From the NCBI RefSeq assembly GCF_023715885.1, contig NZ_JAMBOY010000001.1:496001-560000 (forward strand): a stretch of 64,000 nt of DNA, given 5' to 3'. Below, one piece after another: positions 17,814 to 26,108 of this stretch (position 1 is its first letter; every line of letters starts with the position of its first letter). The position numbers and the translations under genes are program-made. Below the pieces are notes generated by a model. It ran no database searches. It saw nothing but the letters and a program-made list of their open reading frames with translations, and was not told where the DNA came from. The DNA is from Microbacterium hydrocarbonoxydans (lineage in GTDB: Bacteria; Actinomycetota; Actinomycetes; Actinomycetales; Microbacteriaceae).

Positions 17814-19645
17814 AGGTCCCCGCCATGATCGCCGCCGAACTGCGGCGGCTCACCGCAAGCAAGATGGGCATCATCGCGCTGATCGCGCTCGTCTGCGTGC
17901 CGATCCTCTACGGCGGCCTGTACCTGTGGGCGAATCAGGATCCGTATGCGAAGTTCCCCGACGTTCCGGTCGCGCTCGTGGTCGACGATGAAGGGGCGCC
18001 GGCACCGACCACAGACGCCACGGAACAGGCCGACGACACCGTCAACTACGGCGAGGACGTCGCCGACAACCTCATCGACGGCAACGCCTTCGACTGGCAG
18101 CGGATGACGGAGCGCGAGGCGGCCGAGGCCTTGCGCACGGGGTCCGTCGACTTCACGGTGACGATCCCCTCCGACTTCTCGGCGGCACTCACGTCGGCCG
18201 CCGGAGACGATCCGCACCAGGCCCGCATCGACCTTGAGACGAACGACGCGAACAACTACCTCGCATCGTCGATGGGAACGCAGGCGGTCGAGAAGATCCG
18301 CAGCTCGGTGGCCGAGATGGTCGGCAGCGAAGCCGCGGAGCGGCTGCTCACCGGTCTCAGCGAGGTGCGAGACAACCTCGTCACCGCGGTCGACGGTGCG
18401 ACCCGGCTCGCCGACGGGGCGACGACCGCGGCATCCGGCAGCGCCACGCTCGCCGACGGCACAGCGCAGCTCGCGTCGGGCACGGCCCAGCTCGCCTCCG
18501 GCGCGAGCACCCTCGCGGCCGGCGCCCAGCAGGTGAGCGACGGAAACCGCCAACTCGCGGATGTGGCAGACCGCGCGGGCTCCATCGTGCAGCAGGCGAC
18601 GAACGCCCTGCCGCAGGTGCGCTCCGACATTCAAGCGCTGCTCGCCGACCAGGGTCTGGCGCAGGACTCGATCGACCAGGTGCTCGCCGCGCTCGACCCA
18701 GTCGCGACCCGGTTGCAGGAGGGCAACACCACCGTGCAGACGGCCGTCGGCAAGGTCGATCAGCTCGCCGACGGCGCCGCCGCCGTGGCGTCCGGAGCGT
18801 CCCAGCTCGCGAGCGGTGCCGGTACGGCTGCGTCCGGCGCCGTTGCGGTGAACGACGGAGCGGTGCAGCTCCGCGACGGTCTGTCGACCCTCTCCGACGG
18901 CGCGGCTCAGCTGCGTGACGGTCTCGCCGATGGTGTCGCGCGCATCCCCGCATCCACTCCCGAGCTGCGCGAGAAGCAGGCCGACACGATCGCCGACCCG
19001 GTGAAGGTGTCGAGCGACAAGGTCGCGTCGGCCGAAGACTACGGCGCAGGTCTCGCACCGTTCTTCGCCGCGCTGTCGGCATGGATCGGCATCTACGCGC
19101 TGTTCCTCATCGTCAAGCCGATCTCACGCCGCGCCGTGACGGCCCTGCACTCGCCGATCCGCGTCGCGCTGGCCGGCTGGCTCACCCCGGCCATGCTCGG
19201 CGCCGTGCAGATGCTCGGGCTCATGGGCATCCTCGCGATCGCCCTCGGGTTCACGTTCGACAACCCGATCGGCACGCTGGGGGTCTTGATGGCGGCGTCG
19301 GCGACGTTCGCCGCGATCATCCTCGCGCTGAACGTGTGGCTCGGATCGGTCGGCCAGTTTATGGGCCTGGTGCTCATGGTGCTGCAGCTCGTGACGGCCG
19401 GCGGCACGTTCCCGTGGCAGACGCTGCCCGCACCGCTCGCCGCCCTGCACCACGTGCTTCCCCTCGGGTACGTCGTCGACGCGATGCGACAGCTCATGTA
19501 CGGCGGCGATCTCTCCCGCGCCGGGTGGGATCTCGCGGTGCTCGGGATGTGGCTGGTCGGAGCACTCGCACTCGCGGCGATCGGCGTCACGAGGATGACG
19601 CATCGACGGACGCTGCGCGACCTCCAGCCGAGCCTGATCGGCTGA
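17810..19645 (+). CDS. YhgE/Pip-domain membrane protein
   Basis: A 611-residue protein: one N-terminal helix (about 18-40), a long extracytoplasmic part, and about five helices in the last 200 residues. The middle (about 185-390) is built of repeated short units such as LADGTAQLASGTAQLASGAS, which form long helices in relatives. The family includes the Lactococcus phage infection protein and Bacillus YhgE; ABC-2-type permease relationship is visible in the C-terminal helices. Role in this organism is unknown; export or wall-related work is plausible. Translation is coupled to the degenerate ABC protein upstream (ATGA). Confidence 0.88.
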   Translation: MKVPAMIAAELRRLTASKMGIIALIALVCVPILYGGLYLWANQDPYAKFPDVPVALVVDDEGAPAPTTDATEQADDTVNYGEDVADNLIDGNAFDWQRMTEREAAEALRTGSVDFTVTIPSDFSAALTSAAGDDPHQARIDLETNDANNYLASSMGTQAVEKIRSSVAEMVGSEAAERLLTGLSEVRDNLVTAVDGATRLADGATTAASGSATLADGTAQLASGTAQLASGASTLAAGAQQVSDGNRQLADVADRAGSIVQQATNALPQVRSDIQALLADQGLAQDSIDQVLAALDPVATRLQEGNTTVQTAVGKVDQLADGAAAVASGASQLASGAGTAASGAVAVNDGAVQLRDGLSTLSDGAAQLRDGLADGVARIPASTPELREKQADTIADPVKVSSDKVASAEDYGAGLAPFFAALSAWIGIYALFLIVKPISRRAVTALHSPIRVALAGWLTPAMLGAVQMLGLMGILAIALGFTFDNPIGTLGVLMAASATFAAIILALNVWLGSVGQFMGLVLMVLQLVTAGGTFPWQTLPAPLAALHHVLPLGYVVDAMRQLMYGGDLSRAGWDLAVLGMWLVGALALAAIGVTRMTHRRTLRDLQPSLIG

Positions 19646-19667
19646 CACCGCGCGAGCGAGATCGCTC

Positions 19668-19726
19668 TTCGAATCGCCTGACGTGCAACCGCAACCGCCG
19701 TCGAGTTGTCAGTCGGGCGATTCGAA
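19668..19726. repeat. Inverted repeat between yhgE and the acylase gene
   Basis: TTCGAATCGCC (19668-19678) and GGCGATTCGAA (19716-19726) are perfect 11-bp arms separated by 37 nt. They could form the terminator of the TetR operon or an operator for the acylase gene, whose likely -10 box TAGGAT lies just downstream (19743-19748). No sign decides between these. Confidence 0.5.
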
Positions 19727-19823
19727 AGCGTCCGGTGCGACTAGGATTCGAGGATGCGTCCGTGAGACGCGCTCTGGGGCTCTCTGGGACTGAGTCCCGT
19801 CGAGCCACCCGAGAGAGTTTTCG

Positions 19824-22472
19824 ATGATGACAACTGATCAGGTTCCCGTCGTGGAGCCCGCGCGTCGCTCGTGGGGAGTGCGACTGGGCAGAATCGCGTT
19901 CCTCGTGGTCGCGGCGATCGTGGTGATCGCGGTTGCGGCGGCGTTCTTCGTGACCTGGACGATCCAGCGCTCCTTCCCGCAGACCGAAGGCGAGCTGCAC
20001 CTCGACGGGCTCCAGGCCGAGGTGACGGTGCAGCGGGATGCGAGCGGCGTGCCCACGATCACGGCGGACTCCTCGCACGACCTCTTCTACGCGCAGGGCT
20101 TCGTGCACGCGCAGGACCGCTTCTTCGAGATGGACTTCCGCCGCCATGTCACGGCCGGTCGGGTCGCCGAGATGTTCGGCGAGTCGCAGGCCGGCACCGA
20201 TGCGTTCCTCCGCACCCTCGGGTGGCGCAAGGTCGCCGAGGAGGAGGTCGCGCAGATGGACGACGTCACACGCGGCTATTACGAGGCGTATGCCGACGGC
20301 GTCAACGCCTACCTCGCGTCGCGCTCAGGGTCCGAGCTGTCGCTCGAGTATGCCGTTCTCGGCATACAGAATCCAGACTACGCCCCTGAGCCATGGGAGC
20401 CGGCTGACTCGGTGGCGTGGTTGAAGGCCATGGCCTGGGATCTGCGGGGCAACATCGAGGACGAGACCGAGCGGGCGCTGCTCACCGCCCGTCTCGCCGA
20501 GGGCGGAGCGGATGCCGCCGGCCTCGAGGCCGCTCTCGATCAGCTGTACCCGCCCTACCCGTTCGACGAGAACCCCGTCATCGTGCCGACGATCTCGACG
20601 GTGCCGGCCCTCGATTCGGGAGCCGAGCCGGCGTACTCGAGCGACACCACCGACCCCGAACTGCAGCAGGCCGTCACGACGGTCGACTGGACCGAGGCGT
20701 CCGACGTCATCGAGGCGGCGAGCCTGCTCGTGGGTGATGTGGGCGAGGGCATCGGCTCGAACTCGTGGGTCGTCTCCGGAGACCTCACCGAGAGCGGGAT
20801 GCCGCTGCTCGCCAACGACCCGCACCTCGGCGCCTCGCTGCCCTCGGTCTGGTACCAGGTGCAGCTCCGCTGCTCCGAGGTCGACCAGGAGTGCCCGTTC
20901 GACGTCGGCGGCTTCTCGTTCTCGGGACTCCCCGGCATCGTGATCGGCCACAACCAGCACGTGGCCTGGGGCTTCACCAACCTGACGACCGATGTCACCG
21001 ACCTGTACGTCGAGCGCATCGAAGGCGACCAGTACTGGCGCGACGGCGCACTCGTGCCCCTCGAGGAGCGCACCGAGACGATCCGCGTCGCAGGCGGCGA
21101 CGACATCGAGCTCACGATCCGATCGACCGGGCACGGGCCGATCATCTCGGGACTCGTCGACGACTACACCTCCCTCGCCGACGACCCGGGGCCGGGTCTC
21201 GTGGCGGGCGGAGCGACGGCATCCGCTCCCGGCGATGAAGACGCCGAGTACGCCGTGAGTCTCCGCTGGACGGCGCTCGACCCCGGAACCACCGGTACAG
21301 CGATCTTCGCCCTGTCGACGGCGCAGGACTTCGACGACTTCCGCGTCGCGGCATCCCTCTTCGACGTCCCGGCGCAGAACCTGATCTACGCCGACACCGA
21401 GGGGAACATCGGCTATCAGACGCCCGGCCGCCTGCCTATCCGCGGCGCCGGCGACGGGTGGATGCCGCAACCGGGGTGGGACAGCGCGTACGACTGGACG
21501 GGTTTCATCCCCTTCCAAGAGCTGCCGGTCTCGTACAACCCCGCATCCGGGTACATCGTCACGGCGAACAACGCGATCGTCGCCGACGACTATCGCTACT
21601 TCCTCTCGCGCGACTGGGACTACGGCTACCGCGCCGCGCGCATCGCGTACCTCATCGAACGTCGCGCGGCGGCCGGTCCGCTCACCGCTCAGGACATGCG
21701 CGACATCCAGATGGACAGCGAGATGTGGATCGGCAAGCGCCTCGCCAGTGCGATGGACGACATCGAGGTCGACGGTGCGGGTACGAAGGATGCCGTCGAT
21801 CTGCTCCGCGACTGGGACGCGCAGAACGAGGCGGACTCGGCAGCCGCCGCCTACGCGAACGTGCTCTGGTCGAACCTCGTGCAGAACCTCTTCGTCGAGC
21901 GCGACGAACCGCTTCCCGCCGACGGCCAGGGCCGCCTCTTCTCGGTCGTGGGCGCACTGCTCGACGATCCGTCCGACCCGCTGTGGACCAACCCCGCGAT
22001 CCGCGTCGATGGGCGGGACGAGATGCTCGCGCTGTCGGCGAAGGAGGCCTACGACGAGCTGTCGGCCCTGCAGGGGGCCGACGTCGACGCCTGGAACTGG
22101 GGAGACCTGCACGCGATCACGCTCACCAGCGACACTCTCGGGTCATCGGGCATCGCTCCGATCGAGGCGCTCTTCAATCGCGGACCCTACGCCGTGAGCG
22201 GTGGTGCGTCGGTCGTGAATGCCACCGGCTGGCAACTGGGCGAGTCGTACGCCACGACGACGGTGCCCTCGATGCGCATGGTCGTCGACCTGTCGGACTT
22301 CGACGCCTCGACGTGGATCCACCTCACGGGCGCGTCCGGCCACGCGTTCGACGAGCACTACACCGACCAGACCGCCGACTGGGCCGCGGGCGTGCAGCGC
22401 CCCTGGGCCTTCTCGCCGGAGGCGGTGGATGCCGCGGCGCAGCGCACGCTCGTGCTGACGCCAGCGGGGTGA
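19824..22472 (+). CDS. Penicillin acylase family (Ntn hydrolase) precursor
   Basis: An 882-residue protein with one N-terminal membrane helix (about 22-46) and then the S45 peptidase/penicillin amidase fold. Early motifs: GVPTITADSSHDLFYAQGFVHAQDRFFEMD, shown here in part as YAQGFVHAQDRFFEMD. The self-cleavage site is GIGSNSWVVSG; Ser312 would become the N-terminal nucleophile of the beta chain, in the usual S-N-x-W context. Members cleave amide bonds of penicillins, acyl-homoserine lactones or related amides; the substrate here is not known. The anchor suggests action outside the membrane. ATG 19827 is an alternative start. No operon partner is evident. Confidence 0.9.
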   Translation: MMTTDQVPVVEPARRSWGVRLGRIAFLVVAAIVVIAVAAAFFVTWTIQRSFPQTEGELHLDGLQAEVTVQRDASGVPTITADSSHDLFYAQGFVHAQDRFFEMDFRRHVTAGRVAEMFGESQAGTDAFLRTLGWRKVAEEEVAQMDDVTRGYYEAYADGVNAYLASRSGSELSLEYAVLGIQNPDYAPEPWEPADSVAWLKAMAWDLRGNIEDETERALLTARLAEGGADAAGLEAALDQLYPPYPFDENPVIVPTISTVPALDSGAEPAYSSDTTDPELQQAVTTVDWTEASDVIEAASLLVGDVGEGIGSNSWVVSGDLTESGMPLLANDPHLGASLPSVWYQVQLRCSEVDQECPFDVGGFSFSGLPGIVIGHNQHVAWGFTNLTTDVTDLYVERIEGDQYWRDGALVPLEERTETIRVAGGDDIELTIRSTGHGPIISGLVDDYTSLADDPGPGLVAGGATASAPGDEDAEYAVSLRWTALDPGTTGTAIFALSTAQDFDDFRVAASLFDVPAQNLIYADTEGNIGYQTPGRLPIRGAGDGWMPQPGWDSAYDWTGFIPFQELPVSYNPASGYIVTANNAIVADDYRYFLSRDWDYGYRAARIAYLIERRAAAGPLTAQDMRDIQMDSEMWIGKRLASAMDDIEVDGAGTKDAVDLLRDWDAQNEADSAAAAYANVLWSNLVQNLFVERDEPLPADGQGRLFSVVGALLDDPSDPLWTNPAIRVDGRDEMLALSAKEAYDELSALQGADVDAWNWGDLHAITLTSDTLGSSGIAPIEALFNRGPYAVSGGASVVNATGWQLGESYATTTVPSMRMVVDLSDFDASTWIHLTGASGHAFDEHYTDQTADWAAGVQRPWAFSPEAVDAAAQRTLVLTPAG

Positions 22473-22486
22473 CGCCCGGCGGGCCT

Positions 22487-22571
22487 GTCACCTTCTGCGG
22501 CCTTCGTCAGGTTCTGCGGCCTTCGTCGCGCACACGGGCCGCAGAAGGTGCGCATGGCCGCAGAAAGTGAC
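22487..22571. repeat. Nested intergenic palindrome, family B (copy 1)
   Basis: Outer arms GTCACCTTCTGCGGCC (22487-22502) and GGCCGCAGAAAGTGAC (22556-22571), inner arms GGTTCTGCGGCC (22510-22521) and GGCCGCAGAA (22537-22546). The core TTCTGCGGCC occurs twice on the left and its complement twice on the right. It lies between two convergent genes. Other copies are at 24781-24864 and 60392-60474. Confidence 0.8.
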
Positions 22572-22593
22572 GGCCCCGGGGAAGCGAGAGAGA

Positions 22594-23931
22594 TCAGACG
22601 GATGCCGCGGCGCGGCGCGCGATGGCCCAGATGCCGACCGCGGCGGCGAGGAAGATCGCGGCGAGCATCGCCCATCCCGCTGGTCCGTAGGTGATGGCGG
22701 TCGCGTTGACGACGATCGGCGACGCGAGCGCTCCCAACGAGAATCCCATGCCGAACACCCCCTGATAGGCCCCCGCGCGCTGCGGGTCGGCGAGTTCGAA
22801 GCTCAGCCCCCACGCCCCCGCCTGCGACAGGATCTCGCCGAAGGTGTGCGCCACCATCCCGAACACGAGCAGCGCGATCGCGACCCAGGCGGGCAGTCCC
22901 GCAGCGAGCGCGTAGATCATGCAGGCGGCGACCATGAGCCATCCCGCGATCATGGTCACGCGGCCGGCGACGCGGAGATCGTGGGTGCCGCGCGACGCCC
23001 GCACCTGGAACAGCACCACGAGGGCGGTGTTGACGATCAGCAGCGCCGACACCGTGACCTCCGGCGCGGCGGTGTACTCGGTGATCCAGAGCGGGATGCC
23101 GAACTCCGCCACTCCGAACTGCATGCCGAACACGGCCGAGAGCACGGTCAGCAGCAGGTAGCGCGAGTCGCGCCACGGCGAGCGGCGGTTCCAGTCGCGG
23201 CGCGCCGCGGCCGCGGCATCCGTATCGATCGATCCGGTCTCGGTGCGCACCTCGTACGTCTCGCGGCGCGGTGCATCGACGGCGGCGGTGAGGCGCAGAA
23301 GGGGCAGCGAGCCGAGCGCGCAGAGCAGGCCGCCGCTCGCGATGACGATGCGATAGGCCTCGGGCGTCCCGAGCGCGAGGGCGACGGCGCCCAGGCCCGA
23401 ACCCGCCGCGATCGAGACGTTGGTCACGGTGCGCAGCACGGCCCTGGCATGCACCCGGCGGTCGGGCGCGAAACCGCGGGCGATGATGGCAGACCGCGAG
23501 GAGTGGCCCATCGAGTCGAAGAAGCCGCTGAGGCTCGCGAGCACGAGCGCCGACACGAAGTCTCCCGCGAACGCGTAGGCGGCGAGCATCAGCCCGCTCA
23601 CCATCTCGAAGGTGAAGGACAGCCGCCGTGCGCTCCATCGATCGGAGAGCCACCCGCCGAGCAGCGATCCGAGCACTCCGCACCCGCTCGAGACCGCGAG
23701 CACCACCGCCGCCTGCGCGGCCGAGAGTCCGATGATCTGGGTGAAGAACAGCACCGTGACCGCGAAGAACACTCCGCGTCCGACCCGTGACACCGCGGTG
23801 GCTGCGACGAGAGCGCGCAGCACCGGATCGCTCATGCTCGAGGCGAGGCGCGCGAAGAAGCGGGTGGGCGTCACCGCCGGTCCCGCCTCCGGAACCGTCG
23901 TCGTCTCGGGATCGGGGCCTGGCGAAGTCAC
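22594..23931 (-). CDS. MFS transporter
   Basis: A 445-residue protein with about 12 membrane helices. The helix 2-3 loop reads GGWLSDRWSARRL, a version of the MFS motif A, and the helix 5 region has SIAAGSGLGAVALALG. The N-terminal 30 residues are polar and proline-rich. A drug or metabolite exporter is likely, with no substrate hint. It starts with GTG directly after GGAGG. The gene is convergent with the acylase gene and the family B repeat lies between them. Confidence 0.82.
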   Translation of the reverse strand: MTSPGPDPETTTVPEAGPAVTPTRFFARLASSMSDPVLRALVAATAVSRVGRGVFFAVTVLFFTQIIGLSAAQAAVVLAVSSGCGVLGSLLGGWLSDRWSARRLSFTFEMVSGLMLAAYAFAGDFVSALVLASLSGFFDSMGHSSRSAIIARGFAPDRRVHARAVLRTVTNVSIAAGSGLGAVALALGTPEAYRIVIASGGLLCALGSLPLLRLTAAVDAPRRETYEVRTETGSIDTDAAAAARRDWNRRSPWRDSRYLLLTVLSAVFGMQFGVAEFGIPLWITEYTAAPEVTVSALLIVNTALVVLFQVRASRGTHDLRVAGRVTMIAGWLMVAACMIYALAAGLPAWVAIALLVFGMVAHTFGEILSQAGAWGLSFELADPQRAGAYQGVFGMGFSLGALASPIVVNATAITYGPAGWAMLAAIFLAAAVGIWAIARRAAASV

Positions 23932-24013
23932 CCTCCATCCTCACACGACGCACCGACATCCCCGCGCCGGCGCCGGTTTTTCCGGGCGCGCCCGCCTCGA
24001 CTACCGTTGTCGG

Positions 24014-24775
24014 GTGGCATCCAGTTACCTCGCACCGAAGGGCACGCCGGTCACGCTGCTCGAGTTCGAGCACGGCGGGGCGACGCTCATCGCCGAGTCG
24101 TTCGGCGACGGCGGCCCGACATTTCTCCTGCTGCACGGCATCGGCATGGGCCGTAGCGTCTACCTCGACGTGGTGCAGCGACTGCGCGGACGGGTCGTCG
24201 CGCTCGACCTGCCCGGATTCGGAGAGGCGCCCGAGCCCAGCCGCACGCTCACCATGGAGCGCCACGCCGACCTCGTCGCCGCCTACCTCCGCCATGTCGG
24301 GGAGGAGCCCGTCGTCGTGATCGGCCACTCGATGGGCAGCCAGATCGCGGCCGAGCTCGCGGCCCGGCATCCGTCGCTCGTGAAGGGTGTCGTGCTCGCC
24401 GGACCGACCGTGAACAAGGCCGCGCGCAACATCGCCGCCCAGGCCCGCTACCTGCTCAGCGATCTCGTCGGTGAGCGCCCGCTCGTGATCTGGCGCGGAG
24501 CCCGCGAGTACCTCCGCGGCGGACCGCACCTGATCCGCAAGATCCGCGCCACGGTCGTGCACGAACCCGAAGACGCGTACGCGCGGATCGATCGTCCCGT
24601 ACTCGTGCTGCGGGGTGAGGACGATCCCCTCGCGCCGATGAGCTGGTGCCGCGAGATCATCGACGCGATCCCGGGAGCCGACCTGAAGGTCATCCCCGAC
24701 CACGGCCACGGCACGCTCATCAGCGACTCCGAGCCGGCCGCCGAGCTCATCCAGGGCTTCGCCGACCGCCTCTGA
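24014..24775 (+). CDS. Alpha/beta hydrolase
   Basis: A 253-residue alpha/beta-fold enzyme. FLLLHGIGMGRSVY holds the oxyanion HG motif, VVIGHSMGSQIAAELA the nucleophile elbow with Ser in GHSMG, RGEDDPLAP the acid loop, and IPDHGHGTLI the catalytic His. The lid region (about 125-175) is helical and basic. The reaction is unknown; esterase, lactonase or peptidase members look alike. GTG 24014 is placed exactly 6 nt after TACCGT, so the transcript is probably leaderless. It is divergent from the MFS gene at 23931, 82 bp away. Confidence 0.87.
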   Translation: MASSYLAPKGTPVTLLEFEHGGATLIAESFGDGGPTFLLLHGIGMGRSVYLDVVQRLRGRVVALDLPGFGEAPEPSRTLTMERHADLVAAYLRHVGEEPVVVIGHSMGSQIAAELAARHPSLVKGVVLAGPTVNKAARNIAAQARYLLSDLVGERPLVIWRGAREYLRGGPHLIRKIRATVVHEPEDAYARIDRPVLVLRGEDDPLAPMSWCREIIDAIPGADLKVIPDHGHGTLISDSEPAAELIQGFADRL

Positions 24776-24780
24776 CGCCC

Positions 24781-24864
24781 GTCATTTCGGCGGCCTTCGT
24801 CAACTTCTGCGGCCACTCTCCGCCCCCGACGCCGCAGAACGCGCCCGAGGCCGCGAAAAGCGAC
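24781..24864. repeat. Nested intergenic palindrome, family B (copy 2, decayed)
   Basis: Outer left GTCATTTCGGCGGCC (24781-24795) against outer right GGCCGCGAAAAGCGAC (24849-24864); inner left AACTTCTGCGGCC (24802-24814) against inner right GCCGCAGAA (from about 24831). The arms carry several mismatches compared with the copies at 22487 and 60392. It lies between the convergent hydrolase gene and the end of the Mrp operon. Confidence 0.65.
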
Positions 24865-24877
24865 AGGCCGCGAGGTG

Positions 24878-25267
24878 TCAGCCCGCGGCGGGCGGCGTCT
24901 GCTTCGACTCGGCCAGTTCGTCGACGACGAGGCTGCGCTCGTCGGTGGTGCCGTTGCGGTACGCCTGTCGGCCGACCATGTGCGCCGACAGCGGGGCGGT
25001 CGCGAACTGCATGAGCACGATAGGTGCCACGAGCAGGAGCCCGACGAGGATGCTGCCGATGGAGCCCATCGACACCGCGATCGCGAGGCAGATCAGCGCG
25101 AGCCCGAGCACCTGCGGCTTGGTCGCCGCGTGCAGACGCGACGGCACGTCGCGGAACCGCAGCAGACCGACCGCGGCCGACAGACACAGCACCGCGCCGA
25201 GCAGGATCAGCACGAGCACCGTCACGTCGACGACGCCCTCGGGGAGCGCGAGCTCGAACACGTTCAT
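24878..25267 (-). CDS. mrpG: Mrp Na+/H+ antiporter subunit G
   Basis: A 129-residue subunit with three membrane helices (about 14-34, 45-65, 70-92). The MnhG/PhaG motif VGLLRFRDVPSRLHAATKPQ is present, and the C-terminal part is a short polar tail. Subunit G is part of the multi-subunit Mrp complex that exchanges Na+ for H+ across the membrane. It is the last gene of the minus-strand operon; its start overlaps the end of mrpF by 4 bp. Confidence 0.93.
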   Translation of the reverse strand: MNVFELALPEGVVDVTVLVLILLGAVLCLSAAVGLLRFRDVPSRLHAATKPQVLGLALICLAIAVSMGSIGSILVGLLLVAPIVLMQFATAPLSAHMVGRQAYRNGTTDERSLVVDELAESKQTPPAAG

Positions 25268-25533
25268 GGCGTCGTGTTGTCCCTTCTCGCGACGAATCGG
25301 GCGACCGAGATCGATCCGAACACTCCGACGGCGGCGATGATCAGCATCACCGGGATCGTGCGCGTGTGTCCGTTGATGGCCATCTCGGCGCCGAGCACGC
25401 ACATCACCTCGGTGAGGAGCACGTCGGACGCGACGGCACGGTCGAGGATCGACGGACCGCGAACGATCCGGACGATCGTGAGGATCGCCGCGACACCGAA
25501 CACGACCATGACGACCAGCAGCAGGATGTTCAT
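25264..25533 (-). CDS. mrpF: Mrp Na+/H+ antiporter subunit F
   Basis: An 89-residue protein with three membrane helices. The family stretch RGPSILDRAVASDVLLTEVM lies between helix 1 and helix 2, with the conserved Asp of the DR motif, which is important in MnhF proteins. It overlaps both neighbours by 4 bp. Length matches the family. Confidence 0.93.
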   Translation of the reverse strand: MNILLLVVMVVFGVAAILTIVRIVRGPSILDRAVASDVLLTEVMCVLGAEMAINGHTRTIPVMLIIAAVGVFGSISVARFVARRDNTTP

Positions 25534-26108
25534 CGCGCACCGCCCTTCGCCGCGCGCTCGTCGGCCTTGAGAGCACGGTACTGCGAGGGTGCCCCGAGCG
25601 CACGCACGATGCGACGCTCCCATCGCAGTACGCCCTCGCGCTGCTTCTCGACATCGTGGGCCGACCGCACGCCGATCACGTGCAGGTAGAGGATGCGGCG
25701 GTCGCGGTCGGCCTCGACGATCAGAGACCCGGGGATCAGCGACGACACCACCGACACGTGCGTCATCATCAGATCGTCGGCGTACCGCAGCGGCACGGCG
25801 ATGATCGCGGCCCCTGGCTGATGGCGAAGGTCGAACACCTGCGCCGTCACCGCGAGCGCTCCGCGGATCATCGCCGCCAGGAACTGCACGACGAACAGCG
25901 CGCCGAACCAGAGGTTGATGCGCCCGGAGAGCTCGACCGTCGGCAGGCGGAACACGCGCGTGACGAACACCGCGACGATCAGCCCGGAGAGGAAGGCCAG
26001 CACCGTGAACTGGCTCCACAGCAGCATCCACAGCACGACCAGCCATGCGAGGAAGGGCAGCTGCACGCCGATGTCGCGCCAGATGTGGCGCCCGCTCTCC
26101 TTGCTCAT
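25530..26108 (-). CDS. mrpE: Mrp Na+/H+ antiporter subunit E
   Basis: A 192-residue subunit. The MnhE pattern is seen: two helices at about 18-52 (LAWLVVLWMLLWSQFT), the motif VQFLAAMIRGALAVTAQVF, then the conserved soluble part VVSSLIPGSLIVEADRD and YLHVIGVRS. The C-terminal tail after about 160 is basic and longer than in Bacillus MrpE. Overlaps of 4 bp with mrpD and mrpF. Confidence 0.93.
   Translation of the reverse strand: MSKESGRHIWRDIGVQLPFLAWLVVLWMLLWSQFTVLAFLSGLIVAVFVTRVFRLPTVELSGRINLWFGALFVVQFLAAMIRGALAVTAQVFDLRHQPGAAIIAVPLRYADDLMMTHVSVVSSLIPGSLIVEADRDRRILYLHVIGVRSAHDVEKQREGVLRWERRIVRALGAPSQYRALKADERAAKGGAR

Noticed and set aside
19743..19765. TAGGAT-N5-ATG near 19754 as a leaderless start for the acylase
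   Set aside because: The ATG frame stops after three codons (ATG CGT CCG TGA), so TAGGAT can only be a -10 box for a leadered mRNA.
19824..22472. The acylase gene as an antibiotic-resistance gene
   Set aside because: The family name covers many amide hydrolases; nothing around it points to beta-lactams, so only the fold is claimed.
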